Positions 15,763 through 19,684 of a DNA stretch of 19,684 bases are shown one piece after another (within the stretch, counting starts at the first letter, position 1; every line of letters starts with the position of its first letter). Source of the stretch: an uncultured Faecalibacterium sp. (lineage in GTDB: Bacteria > Bacillota > Clostridia > Oscillospirales > Ruminococcaceae); assembly GCA_934553285.1 (NCBI GenBank), contig CAKTFD010000034.1, positions 1 to 19,684 on the forward strand. Direction: 5' to 3'. The translations under genes and the position numbers were made by a program. Below the pieces are notes generated by a model that saw only the letters and a program-made list of their open reading frames with translations, ran no database searches and was not told the DNA's origin.

Positions 15763-15922
15763 GGTGTATCTGAAAACAAAGAAAATGACGAATATTTCGC
15801 AAGCACAAGCGGGATTTAAGGCAAATAGCCGCAGGAATCCTTTGTGGATTTCAAGGCTGTTTAACGCAAAATCCAGCTGTGGTTGTAGAAATAGGCTAAA
15901 TTTTCGACTTTTCAGATACACC
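15763..15922. repeat. 160-bp imperfect palindrome, MITE-like element
   Basis: The ends GGTGTATCTGAAAA (15763-15776) and TTTTCAGATACACC (15909-15922) are perfect 14-bp inverted repeats. The similarity continues inward: both arms, read from the outside, carry GAAAAT, TATTTC, AGC-GGATTT and AAA-AGCC in the same order and spacing. The arms meet at AATCC-TTTGT-GGATT (15836-15850), so the whole unit folds into one long hairpin. It is visibly more AT-rich than its neighbours and has no convincing ORF. No target duplication is obvious. It fits a MITE, a relic of insertion-sequence ends, or a palindromic intergenic repeat. The gene-free stretch 15620-16062 otherwise holds only weak signals. Confidence 0.7.
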
Positions 15923-16062
15923 CTAAATAAAATGGAACGATCCGGGTTCTGCTCTGCAATAATCTGGGATGTTCAGCCGTATATCAGGTGAACGTCCCCG
16001 TGAGAACCAAAAACATTCCATCGAGAAGCCCGTTCCCGGGCATCCAAGGAGAGTTTATTACA

Positions 16063-16557
16063 ATGGGACAGCTGACCAGAAACGAAGTATTTACATTGGC
16101 GGTGCAGCGCTACAGCGACGCCGTCTACCGCACTGCGGTGCACAATTGCCGCTGCACAGCCGACGCCGAGGATGTGGTGCAGGATGTATTTGAAAAACTG
16201 CTGCACTATAACGGCATCTTTGAGAGTGAGGAGCACCTCAAAGCCTGGCTGCTGCGGGTGGCTATCAACCGCTGCCGCGACCTGACCCGCGCCGCACACC
16301 AGAAGGACACCGAGCTGGACGAGAACCTGCCCGCCCCGGATGTGCTGCAGGAGGACGGCAGCGTGCTGGACGCCATACGCACCCTGCCGGAAAATTACCG
16401 CAATGCCATCTATCTGCACTACTACGAGGGATACACGGCGGCAGAGATCGGGCGGATGATGGCGGTGCCGACCAATACAGTGCTGAGCTGGCTGCGGCGT
16501 GCACGGGCACAGTTACATACGATGCTGAAGGAGGAGATCGAAGATGAGGTGGTATGA
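16063..16557 (+). CDS. ECF-type RNA polymerase sigma factor
   Basis: This 164-aa sigma-70 family protein has only regions 2 and 4, as ECF sigma factors do. Region 2 includes DAEDVVQDVFEKL (34-46) and KAWLLRVAINRCRDL (60-74). Region 4 is LPENYRNAIYLHYYEGYTAA through the helix-turn-helix EIGRMMAVPTNTVLSWLRRAR (about 108-148). It should direct RNA polymerase to a small set of stress or envelope promoters. The ATG at 16063 has AAGGAGAG 9 bases upstream; an in-frame start at 15988 lacks a ribosome site. Its end overlaps the next gene by 14 bases; the encoded membrane protein is probably its anti-sigma factor. Confidence 0.93.
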   Translation: MGQLTRNEVFTLAVQRYSDAVYRTAVHNCRCTADAEDVVQDVFEKLLHYNGIFESEEHLKAWLLRVAINRCRDLTRAAHQKDTELDENLPAPDVLQEDGSVLDAIRTLPENYRNAIYLHYYEGYTAAEIGRMMAVPTNTVLSWLRRARAQLHTMLKEEIEDEVV

Positions 16558-17686
16558 ATATAAAATGGAGGTCGATGACCTGACTGCTCCAGACGATCTG
16601 AAAGCAAAACTGCTGGCCATGACCGATACCCTGACTGCAGAGGAAAAGGCCGAGCCGATGATGGCCGCCCCCGCCCCGCAGGCTGCCGCACCCGTAGGAT
16701 CCAAAAAGAAAAAGCCCCTCCACTTCCCGGTAAAGCAGCTGGGCACCCTGGCTGCCTGCCTGGCCGTGTGTGTGCTGGGTTACAGTGTCCTAAACCTGGG
16801 GGGCCTCGGCCTGGGCAGCGCCAAAAGCAGCGCGCCCGCACTGTACGCAGCCGAGGGGGCTGCCAACAGCGCTGCAGCTTCCATGGCGTCGGATGATATC
16901 GCGCTCCAGCATGCCGCACTGGATACCTCCGAGGCGGTAAACTACAGCCTGGAGATGGACGACCGTTCTGCCGATGGCGGCTACAGCGGCACCGGCAGCA
17001 CCGATGCCGCACACACAGTGGACAGCGCCAAGATCATCTACACCGCCAACCTTACCCTGGAAAGCAAGGATTACGATGCAGCCCGCAGCGCCCTGGCCAG
17101 CGCCCTGGCCGAGGCGGGCGGCTATCTGGAATCCAGCAGCGAGTACAGCCGCACGGGTTCCAGCCGCTCTGTCAGCATGACCTGCCGTGTGCCGCAGGCT
17201 AACTACCAGAGTTTTCTGGATGCCGTGGCCGCTGCCGGCAACGTGACCTACCAGAGCCAGCAGGCCGATGATGTGACCGCCCAGTATATGGATGTATCCG
17301 CACGGCTTGCCAACCTGCAGGCCCAGCGCACCCGCCTGCAGCAGCTGCAGGCACAGGCCGAAGACCTTGCCGACCTGCTGCAGATCGAGGACTCCCTCAC
17401 CGAGGTGCAATCCCAGATCGAAAGCTGGCAGAGCCAGCTGAACTGGTACAGCGACCAGGTACAGCAGTGCACCGTATATGTGGACCTGAACGAGGTGCAG
17501 ACCTACACCCCCGTTGATGAGGGCTTTTTCTCCCGCATCGGTGCCGCATTCAGCACCGGCTGGAGCCGCTTTGTAAGCGGTGTGCAGCAGCTGGTGGTCT
17601 GGCTGGCCTACGCCTGGCCGGTGGTGCTGCTGTGCGCCGCCCTTGCCGGAGCGCTTGTCTGGCGGAAGAAGAAAAAGCAAAAGTAA
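16544..17686 (+). CDS. Membrane DUF4349 protein, probable anti-sigma factor
   Basis: This 380-aa protein has a short cytoplasmic N-terminus (about 1-64) with DDLTAPDDLKAKLL (11-24), resembling sigma-binding heads. TM1 is about 66-86, and an extracellular region runs to about 345. TM2 is about 348-373, with a Lys-rich tail. The extracellular part from about 160 fits DUF4349: a beta region with IIYTANLTLESKDYDAA, then a coiled coil (about 240-300, Gln/Leu-rich). There is no HxxxCxxC zinc anti-sigma motif. The 14-base overlap with the ECF sigma gene and GGAGG in that overlap indicate coupling. I infer that it holds the sigma factor at the membrane and releases it on an envelope signal; the signal is unknown. 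No strong terminator follows, only an A/T-rich stem near 17690-17705. Confidence 0.82.
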   Translation: MRWYEYKMEVDDLTAPDDLKAKLLAMTDTLTAEEKAEPMMAAPAPQAAAPVGSKKKKPLHFPVKQLGTLAACLAVCVLGYSVLNLGGLGLGSAKSSAPALYAAEGAANSAAASMASDDIALQHAALDTSEAVNYSLEMDDRSADGGYSGTGSTDAAHTVDSAKIIYTANLTLESKDYDAARSALASALAEAGGYLESSSEYSRTGSSRSVSMTCRVPQANYQSFLDAVAAAGNVTYQSQQADDVTAQYMDVSARLANLQAQRTRLQQLQAQAEDLADLLQIEDSLTEVQSQIESWQSQLNWYSDQVQQCTVYVDLNEVQTYTPVDEGFFSRIGAAFSTGWSRFVSGVQQLVVWLAYAWPVVLLCAALAGALVWRKKKKQK

Positions 17687-17705
17687 AACTTTTTTCAAAA
17701 AAGGG

Positions 17706-17734
17706 TTGACATTCTCCCCACCCTGTGGTATTAT
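17706..17734 (+). promoter_or_regulatory. Promoter of tRNA-fMet
   Basis: TTGACA (17706-17711) and TATTAT (17729-17734) are 17 bases apart with TGTGG before the -10. It lies about 40 bases upstream of the tRNA. Confidence 0.85.
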
Positions 17735-17778
17735 ACTTGAGCAGTCAGCGAGAACCGCTGAAAGCCAAAAGTAAATAT

Positions 17779-17855
<77 letters not shown>

Positions 17856-17857
17856 CC

Positions 17858-17895
17858 AAAACACGTTAGACCGAAAAGTCCAACGTGTTTTTTTG
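17858..17895 (+). terminator. Terminator of tRNA-fMet
   Basis: AAAACACGTT (17858-17867) pairs with AACGTGTTTT (17882-17891), with an inner GAC/GTC extension after one mismatch. A T-rich tail follows. It begins 3 bases after the tRNA. Confidence 0.87.
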
Positions 17896-18067
17896 TCTTG
17901 TAAAGATTTCTCTCATGCCCTGCACTGTCTTTCTGCAATGATGAGACAGCGCTGCGCGGCTCCGCCTTTGCCATCCGCGGGCCGCGCATGGCTGCCGTCT
18001 TTGGGGGCAGCATGGAAAAAGGGCCGCTGCAAGTGCTGCTTTTTCTGCCATACTGCCGCCTTTTTTG

Positions 18068-18096
18068 TTGACAAGGCACCCGCTTGCTATTATAAT
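18068..18096 (+). promoter_or_regulatory. Consensus promoter of greA-lysS
   Basis: TTGACA (18068-18073) and TATAAT (18091-18096) are both perfect and 17 bases apart. Transcription would start near 18103, about 74 bases before greA. The stretch 17856-18176 has no gene; besides the tRNA terminator and this promoter it holds a GCGCGGC/GCCGCGC inverted repeat (17954-17960, 17981-17987) of unknown meaning. Confidence 0.9.
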
Positions 18097-18176
18097 GGTG
18101 TAGTCAAAATGGCATTCCTGTGCGGCTTTGTAGCTGCGCGAAACAAATACAGCAATTGACAAGGAGAGATTCTCAA

Positions 18177-18662
18177 ATGGCACAAGAGATCAAGATGTCC
18201 GCTGCCGGTCTGAAGGCAATGCAGGAGGAACTGGAATACCTCAAAACCGTCCGCCGCAAGGAACTGGCAGAAGAGATCAAAGAAGCCCGCAGCCACGGCG
18301 ACCTGTCCGAGAACAGCGAGTACGACGAGGCCAAGAACACCCAGGGCCTGGTGGAGAACCGCATCACCGAGCTGGAGCAGACCATCAAGAACGCCGTCCT
18401 GATCGACGAGAGCGAGCTGAGCGTGGACAGCGTTTCCGTGGGCACCCATGTCACCATCCGGGAGACCGGCGAGGAGGATGCCGAGGAATACGATATCGTG
18501 GGCCGCACCGAAGCTGATGCCTTCAGCGGCAAGATCAGCGATGAATGCCCCGTGGGCCATGCCCTGATGGGCAAAGCTGTGGGCGATAAGGCCGAAGTGC
18601 TGCTGCCCACCGGCCAGACTGTGGAGTACACTGTGCTGGCCATCACCCATTCTAAGAGCTAA
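18177..18662 (+). CDS. greA: Transcription elongation factor GreA
   Basis: This 161-aa factor rescues backtracked RNA polymerase by stimulating transcript cleavage. The N-terminal coiled coil (about 8-75) carries the tip motif HGDLSENSEYDEAK (40-53), in which Asp42 and Glu45 coordinate the active-site magnesium. The C-terminal FKBP-like domain (about 82-160) includes GKAVGDKAEV. Length is normal. The ATG at 18177 has AAGGAGAG about 9 bases upstream. lysS starts 12 bases after its stop, so the two form an operon from one consensus promoter. Confidence 0.96.
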   Translation: MAQEIKMSAAGLKAMQEELEYLKTVRRKELAEEIKEARSHGDLSENSEYDEAKNTQGLVENRITELEQTIKNAVLIDESELSVDSVSVGTHVTIRETGEEDAEEYDIVGRTEADAFSGKISDECPVGHALMGKAVGDKAEVLLPTGQTVEYTVLAITHSKS

Positions 18663-18674
18663 GTAGGAGAAACC

Positions 18675-19684
18675 ATGGAAGAGCAAAAGAGAAACCCTGC
18701 TGCGGGTCTGTCTGAGAGCGAGCAGGTGCAGGTGCGCCGCCAGAAGCTGGCCGACCTGCAGGCCGCAGGCAACGACCCCTTCACCCTGACCAAGTTCCCG
18801 CAGGATGCATATTCTGCCGACCTGAAAGAAGAATATAAGGACCTGCCCAACGAGACCGACAGCGGCAAGCTGGTGGCACTGGCAGGCCGCATGATGTCCA
18901 AGCGCGTGATGGGCAAGGCCAGCTTTGCCCACCTGCGGGACGATAAGGGCGATATCCAGCTGTACGTCCGCCGCGACGAGCTGGGCGAGGAAGCCTACGC
19001 AGCCTTTAAAAAGCTGGATGTGGGCGATATCATCGGCGTCAAGGGCGAGGTGTTCCGCACCAAGACCGGCGAGCTGAGCGTCCGCGCCACCGAGCTGACC
19101 CTGCTGGCCAAGAGCCTGCGCCCCCTGCCCGAGAAGTTCCACGGCCTGACCGACACCGAGATGCGCTACCGTCAGCGCTACGTGGACCTGATCGCCAACC
19201 CCGAGGTGAAGGACACCTTCGTGAAGCGCAGCCAGATCCTGAAGGAGATCCGCGCCTATCTGGACGAGAAGGGCTTCCTGGAGGTGGACACCCCCATCCT
19301 GACCCCCTTCGAGATCGGCGCATCCGCACGCCCCTTCTACACCCATCACAACAGCCTGAACATGGACATGGTGCTGCGCATTGAGACCGAGCTGTACCTC
19401 AAGCGCCTGATCGTGGGCGGCATGGACCGCGTGTACGAGGTGGGCCGCATCTTCCGCAACGAGGGCATGGATCCCAAGCACAACCCGGAGTTCACCACCA
19501 TCGAGCTGTATCAGGCCTTTACCGATTTCCACGGCATGATGGATCTGGTGGAGGAGCTGTATAAGCGCCTGGCCGTCAAGATCTGCGGCAGTCTGGTTAT
19601 CCCGTACCAGGGCAAGCAGATCGATATGGGCCACTGGGAGCGCCTGACCATGGTGGAAGCCGTGAAGAAGTATTCCGGCGTGGA
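18675..19684 (+). CDS. lysS: Lysyl-tRNA synthetase (class II), N-terminal part
   Basis: The first 336 residues are present; the gene runs off the right edge. It charges tRNA-Lys with lysine. The N-terminal OB-fold anticodon-binding domain spans about 65-150. The catalytic domain starts near 165 with RYRQRYVDLI. Motif 1 includes DTPILTPFEIGASARPF (205-221), and motif 2 is GRIFRNEGMDPKHNPEFTTI (257-276). GTAGGAGA lies just before the ATG and 12 bases separate it from greA. No T-box leader precedes it, so expression appears constitutive with greA. Motif 3 and the C-terminus are outside the window. Confidence 0.95.
   Translation, partial: MEEQKRNPAAGLSESEQVQVRRQKLADLQAAGNDPFTLTKFPQDAYSADLKEEYKDLPNETDSGKLVALAGRMMSKRVMGKASFAHLRDDKGDIQLYVRRDELGEEAYAAFKKLDVGDIIGVKGEVFRTKTGELSVRATELTLLAKSLRPLPEKFHGLTDTEMRYRQRYVDLIANPEVKDTFVKRSQILKEIRAYLDEKGFLEVDTPILTPFEIGASARPFYTHHNSLNMDMVLRIETELYLKRLIVGGMDRVYEVGRIFRNEGMDPKHNPEFTTIELYQAFTDFHGMMDLVEELYKRLAVKICGSLVIPYQGKQIDMGHWERLTMVEAVKKYSGV

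Noticed and set aside
15032..15921. Minus-strand frames covering the hypothetical gene and the hairpin element
   Set aside because: No ribosome site, and composition changes abruptly at the element; the plus-strand gene has a better start and promoter. If the element is repeated, its translation may be annotated as spurious small proteins.
17954..17987. GCGCGGC/GCCGCGC inverted repeat between tRNA-fMet and greA
   Set aside because: A 7-bp GC-rich stem with a 20-base loop and no T-tract is expected by chance in such DNA; listed only as content of the intergenic region.
18103..18674. T-box or other riboswitch before lysS or greA
   Set aside because: The greA leader is about 74 bases and the greA-lysS gap is 12 bases; neither can hold a T-box and no T-box core sequence is visible.
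18090..19634. Minus-strand open frame of about 510 codons opposite greA and lysS
   Set aside because: Antisense to two clear housekeeping genes; composition is typical of shadow frames.

Overview
The window looks like chromosomal DNA from a GC-rich member of the Clostridia. Faecalibacterium or a close relative in the Oscillospiraceae/Ruminococcaceae is my best guess, from the protein families, from strong AGGAGG-type ribosome sites and from Bacillus-type sigma-A promoters. That placement is inference; there is no rRNA or other decisive marker. It holds 15 protein genes (lysS is cut by the right edge), a tRNA-Leu cut by the left edge and an initiator tRNA. There is no CRISPR array, prophage or intact insertion sequence.

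Layout. 1-51: tRNA-Leu(CAG) on the minus strand with its promoter. 402-1424: threonine aldolase-type PLP enzyme, with its own promoter and a structured leader. 1581-2090: stand-alone PTS EIIA-Glc. A bidirectional terminator follows. 9844-2166, minus strand: an apparent five-gene operon of a solute-binding lipoprotein, a 1010-aa membrane Cache/PAS/GGDEF/EAL protein, a CobW-type GTPase and two Gfo/Idh/MocA oxidoreductases. 12173-10089, minus strand: an EF-G-like GTPase with its own terminator. 12495-12974: dCMP deaminase. 13068-14063: ornithine carbamoyltransferase, with a likely ArgR box over its start site. 14795-14226, minus strand: BioY biotin transporter subunit, with a possible BirA operator. 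15047-15619: an unrecognised 190-aa protein, divergent from bioY. 15763-15922: a 160-bp hairpin element that looks like a MITE or another palindromic repeat. 16063-17686: an ECF sigma factor overlapping a membrane DUF4349 protein that is probably its anti-sigma factor. 17779-17855: tRNA-fMet. 18177-19684: greA-lysS operon.

Most of the window is housekeeping: translation (tRNAs, EF-G-like, lysS), transcription fidelity (greA), nucleotide and arginine synthesis, and biotin uptake. The most interesting part is the 9844-2166 operon. It pairs a solute-binding lipoprotein that has no permease genes beside it with a receptor that could both make and degrade cyclic-di-GMP. That suggests a binding-protein-assisted extracellular sensor, transcribed together with a metallochaperone-like GTPase and a pair of sugar or polyol oxidoreductases. 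The GTPase and the second oxidoreductase each lack signature residues of their families. The 160-bp hairpin upstream of the sigma factor is the best candidate for an undescribed repeat family.
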